DNA of 64,000 nt from Myotis daubentonii (GCF_963259705.1 NC_081842.1:65980787-66044786); one strand, 5' to 3'. Shown: positions 23,601-35,600, counted from the first letter of the stretch. The notes: generated from the sequence alone by a model not told the origin. Translations and numbers: made by a program.

Positions 23601-24582
23601 TGCTAGCTCTGGACTATCTACAGATGAGTTGCAAGAGGCATGCAGAGGTCAGACTGAAAGCACTCTGTAGTCCAACTGTGATGTAATAGAAGTATGAATC
23701 AGCTATTGGTTGCCCATGCTGGGGAGGGGGGCAAAAAATGAGCACTACTTGGCATTATTATAGAGTAGTACTGTATTCCTTTGGTATCTGGAAGGATATG
23801 AGATTCAGAAATTAATACTAGAGCCAAAATCATTTTTCGGTCTGAAACATAATACTATTTCAGCCCAGACTGGTCATACAAAGACACATCAAGATGAGTA
23901 TCATTGTTAAGATGCCTAGTGCCCAATTAGAGTTCTTCTAACTTATCTGAGTTTTATTGAACCAGATTTAGACTAGCTGGATCATAATAATCAGAAATGC
24001 AGAAAATAAGCTAAACCCAGCCTGAAGATCAGCTTTCAGTGTTGAGATTACTTATCACTATTTGTTACTTAATGAAAATTATTTAAAGAGAATAATAATG
24101 GAGACAAAGGACTCAATTGTTTGGTTTGAAGATTCTAAGTTAAAAATATGCATAGATATGTGTATATATATACACACATGTATATGTTTCAAATACATGT
24201 AAGTCAATAGGATGTACATATTTTATTACATGCATACATATATCATTTTTAAAAGAAAAATATTTTCAAAATTATTACTTTGGCTTATTAAGCCTCTGGA
24301 CTTTTTATGTACAGTCAGTCTGGAGATTGAACACACAGCTTTTAACACAGCTATAGTTGGCTTTCAGGACTTAAGGATGTCAGAAAAATAATCTGTTGTG
24401 GAAAATACCTTTGTCCAGTTTCATATGGATCTCCTCACAGTGGTATTTAATTTTATGCCTCCTTAAATTGCAATCCTATTAATAATCAAGCGAGCCTCAT
24501 AGCACAAGGACTACAAAATATCTCCATTATTTGAGTAGGTTAGTTTTTATTTTATACTTGGGGTGTGTTTGATATATATATC

Positions 24583-24583
<1 letters not shown>
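20682..24583. other. Long repeat-poor unique stretch
   Basis: No transposon recognised over almost 3.9 kb except the short L2 end at 20905-20980. The part at 21430-21720 is less AT-rich and carries homeodomain-type ATTATTAATTAAAG and TAATTG cores; it is a candidate conserved non-coding element. An open frame at 21114-21401 (minus, 95 codons) has no recognisable domain. Most of 22000-24580 is AT-rich. Confidence 0.4.

Positions 24584-24619
<36 letters not shown>
24584..24619. repeat. (AC)n microsatellite
   Basis: An uninterrupted run of about 18 AC units, followed by TTG and a T run. Confidence 0.97.
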
Positions 24620-24621
<2 letters not shown>

Positions 24622-25189
24622 TGTTTTTTTTTTGGTTTGGTTTCTTTATTTATATCAGCCACATTGCTCCAATATGGTAATTAAAATGGCTGACAAATAA
24701 AAAGAAACAGATAATACAGTAAAATACATGAATTAGAAGTAGATGAGAAAGATAAAATAAAACAAAAACAATAAACAAGGGCAAGGATATAAAAATGGAG
24801 TCAGGACTGAAGTCAACACACAAACTACATTCAGTAAAATGCTATGCATTTGTCTTTGCACTTTACTGCAGCTAAGTCAAGGGGAAAACTATGACAGGTT
24901 ATGCAATTTACAACATTCATAAGAATAATACAATAATTTCCATCATTCATTAACTAGAGCTTCTGAAAAATGACAGACTCTGAATTTAGAGAACTCAGTG
25001 CTGAGACAACTCCCATGGAAATAATTATAGGCTGCAGAGACCTAGAGGTCAGGGCAGAGCAGAACAGTGCCTTCCCTGGGACAGGTGTGGAGGGGCAGAC
25101 TTCCAATTCCAGGAGATACATCTCAGGGAGGGCTGTGAGGGAAGCAATGATGTTGGCAAGGCCAAGATCTTATGGTAAATTGGTGAGTT
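24620..25189. other. Unique DNA
   Basis: Nothing recognised. A 73-codon open frame at 24970-25191 has no known domain. Confidence 0.4.
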
Positions 25190-25205
25190 AAAGAGGGACT
25201 TTTTT

Positions 25206-25427
25206 TGTTGTTAATCCTCGTCCGAGGATATTTTTCCATTGATTTTTAGAGCGAGTGGAAGGAAAGGGGAGAGACAGAGAGAAACATCTATTTGAGAGAG
25301 ACACACCATTGGTTGCCTCTCCGATGCGCCAGGAACCAAGCCTGCAACCCAGGTACGTGCCCTTGAAAGGAATTGAACTGGGCCCTTTAGTCTGATGCTC
25401 TATCCACTGAGACAAACCAGCTATGGC
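25206..25427 (-). mobile_element. Older VES-related SINE
   Basis: The subfamily with tail ATCCTCGTCCGAGGATATTT (near 25215-25235) and head TGCCATAGCTGGTTTGTCTC on the minus strand. An imperfect target duplication (AAAGAGGGACTTTTTT and AAAGAAGGATTTTTTT) flanks it at 25190-25205 and 25428-25443. Confidence 0.85.
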
Positions 25428-25879
25428 AAAGAAGGATTTTTTTAAACAATTCACTTATATAAATATAAACATACATATCTTATAGTACATCTACGATTTA
25501 AGAGGCATCCACTTTTATAATACACATTAAAACACATTTTATCAAAATAAACCTGTTGAATCAACATTGCTTCCCTAAGTTGTTCATAAATATTGCTGCA
25601 TGGCTGCCATACTTCTCCCAGTTTTACTTTAAACACACTGTCAATCTTTGTGAAGTTTTAAAAAAGATCCCCTTCTGGCTGCAAATGTATAATTTCTTGC
25701 CCTAGTACCTTCTCTTGGTTCATTTTCAAAAGTCTTAGCAAATTGCATCGTCTTTTCACAATTTTAATGGTTAAGTCACATTGAATAAGCTAGACTTTTC
25801 TCCACATAGAAAAAGTGAAGCATAAAGATTTCTTTTCATATTTCCTTTATAGCCCAATCCACAGTTAAGTAGTCAAAGG

Positions 25880-26040
25880 ACCACCTGTATCATGATTACC
25901 TAGGGTGGTTGTCCAAAGGAAGAGTCCTGGACCCCATTCCGGAATTTCTGAATTAGAAGTTCTGAGGATAGTGCCTGGGGATCAGTAGTTTAGGAAGCTA
26001 TCCAGGTTTGTTATGCGCACTAAAGTTTGAAAACCACTGT
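25880..26040 (+). mobile_element. MER5A-type hAT-Charlie MITE
   Basis: TCATGATTACCTAGGGTGGT, TTCTGAATTAGAAGTTCTGA and a right terminus GTTTGAAAACCACTG match a MER5A-type element. The left inverted terminus is degraded. Confidence 0.7.
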
Positions 26041-26663
26041 TTCAATATTGTAACTTTAAATTTTCTAGTATGTGAACATAAAATGGTAAGATTTCCATAC
26101 CACAGTTGGTGAGGATTTATTATATTAACACTGATGCATGTTCAGTAATAAATGATGATTGCCTGCTAATAAAACTGGAAAAATCTAGCTTAGGAAAATA
26201 CTCTGAATTTGTTTGAATCTTTTAAGCCATATCTCACCATTATAAGGAAACATTCTTTAATTTTTTAGTTATCATTTATTGAAAACACATTGGTGCTGGG
26301 CATGGAGGTACAAAGATGAAAAAGAACAAGTCAGTCTGTTTTTTGAGAAAAACTCATAATTCAGGATAATTTATTATTACTAGGGTATTATCTTTTCTAA
26401 ACTAGGATGAATGGTCACCTAAATTCCTTTTGAGTAAAACTGAAAATTTCCATTGTATTTTATCAGTATAAGTATACATTCATTGATAGCTTCATATAGT
26501 AGGGCTGTGCTATAATTTGGAAGCTGCAAAACATAAGAAAACCTTGTAGGTTCATCCCTTCTCCCCTCCAGGGGACAGTGTCTCCCAGAATAGGATGGAA
26601 TGTATCATGGGGACCTTCTAATTTTATTTCTTCCATCATCAGAGTTTTGTTACTAGGATCTGT
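26041..26663. other. Unique AT-rich DNA
   Basis: Nothing recognised up to the split SINE. Confidence 0.4.
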
Positions 26664-27056
26664 TTAAAAAATGTTTTTATTGATTTTATTTTTTAAAATT
26701 TTTAAATCTTTATTGTTGAAAGTGTTAAATATGCCCCTCTATTCCCCCATTGACCCCTTCTAGCCCGCCCCTGCACTCTGCACCAGGTTTTCACCACACT
26801 ATTGTCTGTGTTCATGGGTTATGCATATATGCATACACGTTATTTGGCAGATCAGTTTCCACCCAATTTTAAAGAGAGAGGAAGGGAGAGGGAGAGAGAA
26901 ACATGGATGAGAGAGAAACATCTATAGGCTGCCTCCTGTATACCCCCTACTGAGGATCGAACCCACAACCTGGGCATGTGCCCTGACCTGGAATCGAATC
27001 AGTGATGTCTTGGTCCATGGGATGATGTTCAATCAACTGAGCCACATGGGCCAGGG
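26664..27056 (-). mobile_element. VES-type SINE split by an L1 fragment
   Basis: The head lies at the right (GGCCCTGGCCCATGTGGCTC on the minus strand). The SINE body runs to AAAGAGAGAGGAAGGGAGAG at about 26871, then breaks, and its tail TTTTTATTGATTTTA reappears at 26673-26687. The intervening 180 bp is an L1 3' end. The SINE is therefore older than that L1 insertion. Confidence 0.8.
26688..26863 (-). mobile_element. L1 3' UTR fragment inside a SINE
   Basis: TTTAAATCTTTATTGTTGAA, then the C-rich CCCCTCTATTCCCCCATTGA and TTGTCTGTGTTCATGGGTTA are the reverse complement of the 3' UTR seen in other bat L1 copies of this window (41.2 and 60.3 kb). It is 5'-truncated at about 175 bp. Confidence 0.8.
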
Positions 27057-27461
27057 CCAGGATACTTTTTGAGAGAAGGAGAGAAATCTGTGAGTGAGTG
27101 TGCCTGACATTATGAAGACTTTCGTATCTCTTTCTACTGCCCCTCTGGGGGCTCAGCTGACCTGTGGGAAATGCTGGAGCCTCCCTTGTTGACACATGGG
27201 GCTGCTTCCGCCTAATACTCTGCTCCCAAGTCTTAGCAGTGCAAGAGATTGGGTATGGACAGGCTAGAAGGGACAACTTGTGCATAAAGGAATGTGTTGG
27301 TGGTCAGAGGAATAGGATGAGAGCTTGAAATTTCATTGGCAATTCATGTTTTCCTGGGAAAATACCAGAGATATCCACCCCCTCTATTATTTTTCAGATC
27401 AATATGAAGAATATTGTAAGAACGTCTGTATTTCTTTTTCCTTTTCTTCCTTTCCTTTCAA

Positions 27462-27560
27462 GACATATTTATTGAGTGTTTGGTACCAGGCTCTCTTCTA
27501 GGAACTAGGAATACAGTGGTGAATAAAATAAAGTTTCTACGTTCATGATACATATTAGGT
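27462..27560 (-). mobile_element. LINE-2 3' fragment
   Basis: AGACATATTTATTGAGTGTT, ACCAGGCTCTCTTCTAGGAA and AATACAGTGGTGAATAAAAT are the reverse complement of the L2 3' end. Confidence 0.55.
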
Positions 27561-27730
27561 ATAAAGTATATTAGGGTATATAACATATTAGGGGTAGAGA
27601 GGGAATAAAATTACTAAATAAAAATGTAAAGTAATTTAAATATAATAAGCTTTATTTTGAAGACATTGCCTACTGCTTTCTCCCTTCCAGTTATATTTAT
27701 GTTATTGTATAATAAGTATGTATGTGTATT

Positions 27731-27939
27731 TTTTTAAATATATTTTATGGATTTTTTACAGAGAGGAAGGGAGAGAGTTAGAAACATCGATGAGAGAGAA
27801 ACATCGATCAGCTGCCTTCTGCACATCTCCTACTGGGGATGTGCCCGCAACCCAGGTACATGCCCTTGACTGGAATCAAACCTGGGACTTTTCAGTCTGC
27901 AAGTCGACACTCTATCTACTGAGCCAAACCGGTTTCGGC
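27731..27939 (-). mobile_element. VES SINE, full length
   Basis: Head at 27939 (CGCCGAAACCGGTTTGGCTC on the minus strand) and tail at 27731. A perfect 15-bp target duplication, GTATGTATGTGTATT, lies at 27716-27730 and 27940-27954. Confidence 0.96.
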
Positions 27940-27954
27940 GTATGTATGTGTATT

Positions 27955-28854
27955 AATAAAGATATATATTCCTTGGTACATTAATAAACTTCTCTGGGGA
28001 ACATACCACTCAATTCAAATTATCCTCTGCTCTGGGAAGCTCTTTTTCATGAAGACTTGTACATAATATAAGGGGAGAAACAAGCCACCAAAAAGTGTGC
28101 ACAGTCAACCACAAGATCATTCTTTTTCTTCTCTTTGAATCTTCTAGTGCGTGTTGTTCATTGGTTGGTTATTGTTGTTTTTTAACTTAATGCTAGCATT
28201 CAGGACTCCTGGGGGTCTAAAACGTAGATAAGTTATGGGGTCAATCTTCAAGGGACTAAAGATAAAGTAGAGGGGACAGTGAACAAAACAGTATGTGGTT
28301 TTGATAAGGTTCTGTGGAAGACAGAGCAAGGCACACTGTGCTCTCCTAGGAACAGATCAGAGAGTACAGGAGGAATGGTTTCCCAGAGAGTGTCATGTTT
28401 AACTGAGCCTAGCAACCTAAAAGCAAAACAAAACAAAATGAATTTTTAAAGTTATAATTTTTCAACTGATAACCTAAGTAATACATGCCCTTGGTGAAAA
28501 TATTTTAGACAATAGGACAACATATTTTTTAAAGGGGTTGGGAGATTAAAATCACCTATTAACTAAGCACTTATAGGAACAATTGTTAACATTCATCAGA
28601 CTTTCTTGAGCATGTATTATGTCCTAGGATTATCCAGCCACACTGTCTTCTCAGAAGGGAACACTTTAATTAGCAGGCAATATGAATAAATAGCAACAAC
28701 TCGAACTTCAACTCCTATTAGCTGTCTTCAGATCTGGGCTTACAAATGAGCTGGGTCCCAAACCTAGTTGATGTGGATAGAACATCACAGAATGCAGTCT
28801 TCTTCTGAACACGCATTAGAGAGTCTGCTAGAATCCCCACCTCATGTAGGCATG
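27955..28854. other. Unique DNA
   Basis: No gene or repeat recognised with confidence. Short open frames at 28144-28436 have no known domain. A faint MIR-like 5' region may lie at 28590-28660. Confidence 0.4.
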
Positions 28855-29062
28855 AGAGGCAAACTCATTGGATCTGCTCCTGTATGTGTGTGATCTTGGG
28901 CAATTTTTCTGACTTCTCTGTGTCTCAATACCCTTCTCTGTTAAATTGGACTACTTATAGTACATACCTCATGAGATATTTTGAGAAACGAATAAGATAA
29001 TGTATATAAACTGCTAATCACAGTACTTGGCACATAGGAAAGTATTTAATAAATACTGTCAT
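28855..29062 (-). mobile_element. MIR SINE, near full length
   Basis: GTGTGATCTTGGGCAATTTT, TTCTCTGTGTCTCAATACCC, CATACCTCATGAGATATTTT and GTACTTGGCACATAGGAAAG follow the MIR consensus in reverse complement. Confidence 0.85.
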
Positions 29063-29889
29063 TATTGTGATGCTGATTATTATTATTGTTACTATTATAG
29101 TTATTTTTATTACCAAGGAAACTTGCTGAAAATATATTTTGTTCAGTACCACTCCATTATCACTACCGACAAACAACTCAAAACACATTTCCTACTGAGG
29201 GTGGGTCAGAGATATAATCTTTGCAGCACACATTAAGAATTTGGGTTTATAGATGACAATTATAATTTAGCTCAGGAGATAAATGACATTATGCAGACTA
29301 ATTTTCTGTTTCTAGGTAGAAATGATGTTTACATCTGCCATAAATGCCCTTCATGTTACAGATTTTGTTTCAACAATTTGTTACCAGCTAGGTTTATTTT
29401 ATTGAAAGGAATTTTTAAATCCAAATTCCTAATTCTTTTCGCTTAGTGCTATATTTCTTTATACAAATCAGTGACTAAAAAGGATTAGAAATACAATTTT
29501 ACCTAAAGCGCATCTTCAAGAAGAAGAGGATTCTACATTGTCAAGTTCTGTATTTTAGTATGATTGTGAGCAAAGATATCTAGCCCAATAGGTACCGCAT
29601 AGTAGGTGCTTAAAGCAGCATCATTTAGTTCTGAATTACATTTTGTAAGAAAAGGCATGTAAACATCAGTGTAGATATTCTGTACAAGAGTAAACAATTT
29701 GAAGAGAATGTTGATTCAGTGGAATAACAGTGTATTAGGAAAAAAGCAATTGTGTGGAACTTGACAACACATTATGTTAGCTTTTAAAACTGTAGGCTTG
29801 TGTCAATATGAAAGACAGAGGTAGATAGTGAAAATAATGTAGACTCTCTAGTTGCACAGCCATTTGTTGTCACCTCTATATGAACAAAT
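29063..29889. other. Unique AT-rich DNA
   Basis: Nothing recognised. Confidence 0.4.
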
Positions 29890-30045
29890 TACTATATGAC
29901 CACAGGCATGCTGTCTCTCTTGTCTAAGTCCTCAAATGGAAAATGGAGCAATGATGGCTGCATTGAATGGTATGTGTGCATAGTGCATGGAAGAGTTTTT
30001 TAGCATAATAGGTACTCAGTAAGTGATATTCACTAACAACAGCAA
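29890..30045 (-). mobile_element. Probable MIR SINE remnant
   Basis: GTCTAAGTCCTCAAATGGAA, then GCATAATAGGTACTCAGTAA fit the MIR 3' half in reverse complement, strongly diverged. Confidence 0.5.
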
Positions 30046-30131
30046 TAATGATGATAATACATAAAAGCCCTGTTAACAATGAACTCAAGCTCATTATATA
30101 TAGTATATATAATATATATGACTCATGTATA

Positions 30132-30536
30132 TTAATATACACTGAGTGGCCAGATTATTATAACCGGCCAGATTATTATAACCACCCCATCAATACTTCG
30201 TTGGGCCACCTTTACCTTCAATACTGCAGCGATTCTTCTTGGCATTGACTCCACAAGATGTTGAAAGGTGATGCGAGGAATCTGACACCATGCCTGATGA
30301 ATAGCACTGTCCAGTTCTGTGAGATTTGATGGTTGTGGAACCAGCTGCCTGATTGCTCTTTTAACTTCGTCCCACAAATGCTCAATTGGATTGAGATCTG
30401 GTAATTGTGGGGGCCACCTAAGCAAGGTAAAGTCTCCCTCATGTTCTTGAAAGCACTCCTGCACAATACGAGCACTGTGGCATGGCGCATTGTCTTGTTG
30501 GAAGAAGCCATCTCCATTGGGATACACCATCAACAT
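30132..30536 (-). pseudogene. Tc1-like transposase, C-terminal half
   Basis: A 134-codon frame holding the second and third catalytic residues of a Tc1/mariner DDE transposase. The second Asp is in FFQQDNAPCHSA (residue 15) and the Glu is in LPDLNPIEHLWDE (residue 52), with 36 residues between them, so the catalytic spacing is DD36E instead of the usual Tc1 DD34E. The N-terminal paired-like DNA-binding domain and the first catalytic Asp are missing, removed with the internal deletion. The frame runs on through the inverted repeat and past the left end of the element, so the true C-terminus is uncertain. It cannot transpose by itself. DD36E is the spacing reported for the Incomer family of Tc1/mariner elements, known from fish, frogs and bats; the family name here is an inference from spacing alone. 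Confidence 0.88.
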
Positions 30537-30685
30537 GATAGGATGAACTTGATCAGCAGCGAAACTTAGATATGTTGTGCTATTCAGACGTTTATAATGA
30601 TCTGGCCCTCTAGCAACTTCAGCGCAATATTATAGCTAATTTGCCTACAAATGTCAGGTGGTCATAATAATCTGGCCACTCAGTG
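30140..30685 (-). mobile_element. Tc1/mariner element, internally deleted (DD36E type)
   Basis: A TA dinucleotide flanks both ends (30138-30139 and 30686-30687). The terminal inverted repeats read CACTGAGTGGCCAGATTATT inward at both ends and match over about 26 bp with one difference. A degenerate inner copy of the repeat (TTATAATGATCTGGCC) lies at 30592-30607, and at the left the repeat GGCCAGATTATTATAACC is duplicated in tandem (30148-30165 and 30166-30183). This resembles an IR/DR end structure. At 546 bp it keeps only the C-terminal half of the transposase; a full element would be about 1.2-1.7 kb. Confidence 0.93.
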
Positions 30686-30687
30686 TA

Positions 30688-31678
30688 TAAGTACTAATAC
30701 TTAAAATTGCATTGCTTGTTTGACACAAAATGGGAACCCTGTCTAAATTTGTCCTATTTAAATGCATTTACAAAAAGATTTGCTTTAGTTATTCTAGTTA
30801 TATGAAAATAGAAGTCTAAAACTAACTTTATTTTGAAAAATGACAGTAAAAGCAGACGTTACCAAAGGACTTATTTCTAAAATAACTTGGATTTTGTTCA
30901 AAGAAAGAATAGGGGTAATACTCTACTTCAAAAGGTATAAAAAGTGACCCCAAATTTCAATAGTATTAATTGGAAGTTTTTTAAAGATCAAAAAGGCTAT
31001 TATTTCTAGTTGCAGTGGTAGCTACATATGGAAAATGGCTCCAGAGATTCACAATACAAAAATAGTTCATTGCTAAATTCGAAATTCTGTTAATGTCACA
31101 AACAGTGGGATGTGAAACACAAATGAATTGTGATGACAGTTGAGTCCCAAGCTGCCTATTTTATTCCCTTAAAGCTGCCCATATTTGGCTTTATATTTTC
31201 CTCAGTCCTGATTTAACCCATCAATATTTGTATTTTCTGAAGCTGGCCCTATCTTGGATCATACCACTTAAGGGTTTAATTTCTAAATACTCTCCAACCC
31301 TAGGAATTTGGCTCTCACTGTTCTTCTTCCCACGGATAAGTATTCTGAAATTGTTCTTTACCTCTCACCTAGAGTTGGTTTTGATCACTTTTTAATCTGC
31401 AGTCTTTTAGGGCTTGATACTATTCTCTACTCCTCCATTTCCATCCAGTGTTTATTTAAAGTCATTCCAGTCTCCTTCATCTGCAGGATGTTTCCATAGG
31501 ACACATTTCTTTTCCATATGCTTTGAGTTGGGGACTTCCTGTCATCTCAATGACCTATATGCTATTCCAGTTTTTGAAAATCTGGTTTTCTAAATGTCAC
31601 TCATCCTTTGTGGTGGAAGGCCTTTATCATCCTGGATTTGGGGAACAAGACTAGATACACTATTTTACAAACTGAATG
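30688..31678. other. Unique AT-rich DNA
   Basis: Nothing recognised between the Tc1-like element and the SINE pair. Confidence 0.4.
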
Positions 31679-31692
31679 GAACTCCTTTATTT

Positions 31693-31943
31693 TTATTTTT
31701 TTTGTTAATCCTCACCCAAGGATATTTTTTCCATTGGCTTTTAGAGAGAGTGGAAGGGAGGAAGGAAGGGATGGGAGAGAGATTGAGAGAGAGAAACATC
31801 CATGTGAGAGAGACACATTGATTGGTTACCTCCAGCATGCACCCTACATTCCAGGTGTGTGCCCTTGACTGGGAATCAAACCTTGAGCCTTCGATGCTGG
31901 GCCAGCACTACATACAACGACTGAGCAACACTGGCCAGGGCAT
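31693..31943 (-). mobile_element. Older VES-related SINE (first of pair)
   Basis: The tail ATCCTCACCCAAGGATATTT is followed by the body and head CCCTGGCCAGTGTTGCTCAG on the minus strand. The target GAACTCCTTTATTT at 31679-31692 is repeated as GAAGCTCCTTTATTT at 31944-31958. Confidence 0.88.
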
Positions 31944-31954
31944 GAAGCTCCTTT

Positions 31955-31960
31955 ATTTAT

Positions 31961-31996
<36 letters not shown>

Positions 31997-32208
31997 TTAT
32001 ATTTTTATTGATTTCGAAGAGGGAGGGAGGGAGGAAGAGAGAGAGAGAGAGAAACATTAATGATGAGAGAGAATCATTGATTAGCTGCCTCCTGCATGCC
32101 CCTCAGGAAGGATCAAGACCCAACCTAGGCATGTGCTCTTGACCGGAATTTAACCTGGGACCCTTCAAGGGCTGATGCTCTATCCACTGAGCCAAATCAG
32201 CTAGGGCT
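31955..32208 (-). mobile_element. VES SINE (second of pair)
   Basis: It has the younger-type body with CATTAATGATGAGAGAGAAT and head GCCCTAGCTGATTTGGCTCA on the minus strand. The target AAGCTCCTTT at 31945-31954 is repeated at 32209-32218. Its tail has expanded into a (TATC)n microsatellite (31962-31996). Confidence 0.88.
31962..31996. repeat. (TATC)n microsatellite in SINE tail
   Basis: Nearly nine uninterrupted TATC units within the A/T-rich tail of the second SINE. Confidence 0.95.
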
Positions 32209-32439
32209 AAGCTCCTTTTTAAATACAGGAATTCCATATAACCTAAGCTAGCTTGTGTTTAGAGAAATGTCATTAAAATTTTTCTAAAGGGTATTGTTTA
32301 AATGACCAAATTATTTTGACTTAATGGATTTTGTAGCATAGATAACAGACCTACCTCCCAGTGCATCTGTCCTGGCTAAATGTGTTTTATCTGAATTTCA
32401 CTGCAGGCAGTGCTTTGGCTGCCATTTATGGAGAGACCT

Positions 32440-32640
32440 CTCTACACCAACCATTTTTCATTTAAGTTTTCAAACAATCCTTTGAGATAGGCACCATTAT
32501 CTTCACTTAATGGATGAGAAAACTTTGACCTAGAAAGGTTAAATGACTTGTTAGGGGTGGAAATAGGATACAATCATAAGGTTCTAAGGCTAAAACTCGT
32601 CCTTTCTTCATTACCACATGCCTGTGCTTGGTTCTTTATT
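32440..32640 (+). mobile_element. MIR SINE
   Basis: TTGAGATAGGCACCATTATC, GATGAGAAAACTTTGACCTA and GAAAGGTTAAATGACTTGTT follow the MIR core and 3' half in the plus orientation. Confidence 0.72.
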
Positions 32641-35600
32641 TACATTATTGGTAGTGGGAAAGAAGTTTGTAATATAATTTAATTGGAGGCATAGCCAATT
32701 TCATCAAAGAAAACAAAGTGATGAGGTTTTACTGTTATTTTTATAGAAATAGGAACCCAAGGCTATGGATTCATTAGATCTTAAGAAGGGTGAAGCACAC
32801 AAGATAGGCAACTTTCTGTACAGCTTATTCCTAGTTCAGGATAAACTGGATCTTAAAATGGGGGGTTCACAGACCAAGGGTTTCTGATTTCACATCAAAA
32901 GCCTCCTGTGACGTGTCCTGGTTTTGTTCTCTAAAATTAAAACTCGCTGATTATTTACAGCAAATGTATTCTGGAGACATTTTCCCCACCAAATTTCTGA
33001 CTTAGTACTAGTGGTAGTATGCAGTACTTTTATAAAGCAAACAAAAAATATTTTTAATTTTTATGTTTCTCTTATGAGACATTAATGCCACTTTCCTTTT
33101 ATATAGCACTTACTGTTTACAGTTTGAAAAATACACACCAGGAAAAAACAACACAAAATACATTGTCTTTCTCAAGCTCATCAAAAGTAGAGATAAATAA
33201 TTTAGCCACAATTTTCACAGACAGTAAAGCAGTGGTAGGAGTAACCTTCAGATCAGAATATTTATTTTCTAGGGTAGTCCTCAGGCCTGGTTTGCCAATC
33301 TGCCCTTGTGTAGTTGGACCATTGAGTTTCCTAGTCTGCATTCCAAGCCCCCAAACTCTTGCTTTGAGCAAGCATTTGGGGCCTACTGGGGATTGGCTAT
33401 GTCACTTTGTCACAACCACTTAAGTTGGTTCAGAACCTCTAAGAGGAGCTCCTGAAATTTCCCTATAATTTTTTTAAATAAAGAAAAGAAATTACAACAA
33501 AAGCCCCATGAAACCATATTTCTTTAAATATTCTCCTAAAAAATTATGAAAACTGTACTGTATGATGTTCGGTTTTGGCTTACACATAATGAGTGCTTTT
33601 CCTGGGCTGCATTCCTCATGCTTACCCTCCTTCTGGTCACAATGAATGTTCAATTTCTTTCTCTCAAAGTCTGGTCATTGCCAATTTTGATATGTATCTT
33701 CACTGAAATTTACTACTCTAAATTTAAAATGGGGTTGATGTTTCACTCTTTCACTTTTTGAAGATTCAGGAAGTTTTATTGTACATTTATCAAAAAAATC
33801 ACTGTAGAACTTGGCTCTAAATCCTATTTTTTAAACAAATATATCATTTTCTAAAAACCTGAATACCATTAGCTATTTTCACCCTTTCTCTTAATCTCAA
33901 ATTTCTTCAACTTTTATTCTAAGTAATTGGGTCCTGGAAATATACTAATAAGTAAAAATTAAGAGTTCTAGAATATTATCAAAGTTTGCTATTCTTAGTT
34001 CTATTAAAAATGGACTTGCTATCATGCTGTTTGTAACCTTTATAGTGTATCATTTTTATAAATGTAAATTATGTAAATATTAAGGCATATTCACAGATGC
34101 TCATTAGCAAAAGTATGGAGGAAAATCCCGCATATAAACACTCACCTTCCCCCTGCACTGTGAATCTTGGACATGAGAAAATATCTTTCCAACAGTGCAA
34201 TATCATGTTGTGCTTGGTGAATTTTAACATTTGCATTCCTTAGTGTTCATGTTTATGAAGCATTGAAGACTTATGACCTCTTTTTCTTCTTAGCTGCACA
34301 TGGCTCAATCTAATAAATTTTGAATACAGATTCAATATGGTTATTATCCCAATCATACCATATTTAAAAACAATGTTCTAGACTGTGTTTCTCTGACAGC
34401 ATGACTCCACAAAGAAAATGAAACCAGCCCTAACAAAACCCTCCTTAAAACGGAGAGTGAAATGGAGCTTGCAGGAACTGCTTTGAAAAATGGTTTGAAC
34501 AGCTACTAACAACCAATTTTTCAAACACTGTTGTAGCCATTTCAAGCTGTAGAGTGGACGGTACACAGGAAAAATCAATAAAAGGAAAAGATCTCTATCT
34601 GTCACAGATGCAACCTAAAAATACCTTTAAGACCAATTCCTTCTCTATGTAACTATTATTGCATTCCACCAAAAGGTGTTGAAAAAAAACCAGCTAACTT
34701 CTACTAGAACAAAGTGTCCAGAGAAGCAAGTCTGTAAATAATTAAAAGAACAAACTAGAGTAGAAGAAGGGAATTGAGAGGTTGGGGGAGGAGATTAGGC
34801 ACTTAAAATGTTGAGTGTACCAAAACCAGAAAATCCAGGGAAAGAAAGAATGTGTTCTTCAAAAGAAGATATTTTCCATCCTTCACCAGTAACAGAGTTG
34901 ATAGTCTGATAATGGAAGCCCTCTGGGTGAAGTTGGGGGAAGAACACTGTCTTCGCAAAGGCTTCACTAGGTTTTCAATGCCCAGGGCAATCTGATCAGT
35001 GCGTCCTTGTTTCTAGAATTGAGTAAACCAAACCAGGATGAACAACATATGGTTTAATAGTTAACTTGTAGAACAAGGGACAGGGAGATGCTTTTATGCC
35101 ATGGTCCCAATGTTCATTCCAATCTCATTGCTAAAATCTGTTCTGAGAGCATTTACAGCTTTCCGGAGAGTCTGATTTTGGCTGAATCGTGAAGATAGAA
35201 ATATAGCCTTAATGACCTCCTTGTTCTGGAGTCTCCCTTATTACAGGTGAATCTTTGGGATAAATCATGCTCTAGAATCCAAAGTATTGGTATTACTAAT
35301 ATTATTATTACTACTTTCTTATGTTGGCAGTGATCTCTCCATTTTCCTTTTCTAGAAATAAGTGAATTTTGTGAATATGCAGAGTTGTTTTCTCTGAGTT
35401 TCTCTGAGAAAGTGTGTGTCTTCTTCTAAGTTAGAATTTGAGATATTCTGAAATATAGTTGTATGTGCAAGTCCAATCCTGCTTTTTAATGACCATGGAC
35501 AGAAAAGGTCCTAAAAACAACCTTTTATTTCACAAAGGGAGAGGACAAAGGAAGGGAGAGAATTTTGTCTGATTGTATTGTTTGGATAGTGGTATTTTTC

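Noticed and set aside
30218..30517. 99-codon frame overlapping the transposase remnant
   Set aside because: It is another phase over the same DNA; only the frame with QQDNAPCH and LPDLNPIEHLW is transposase.
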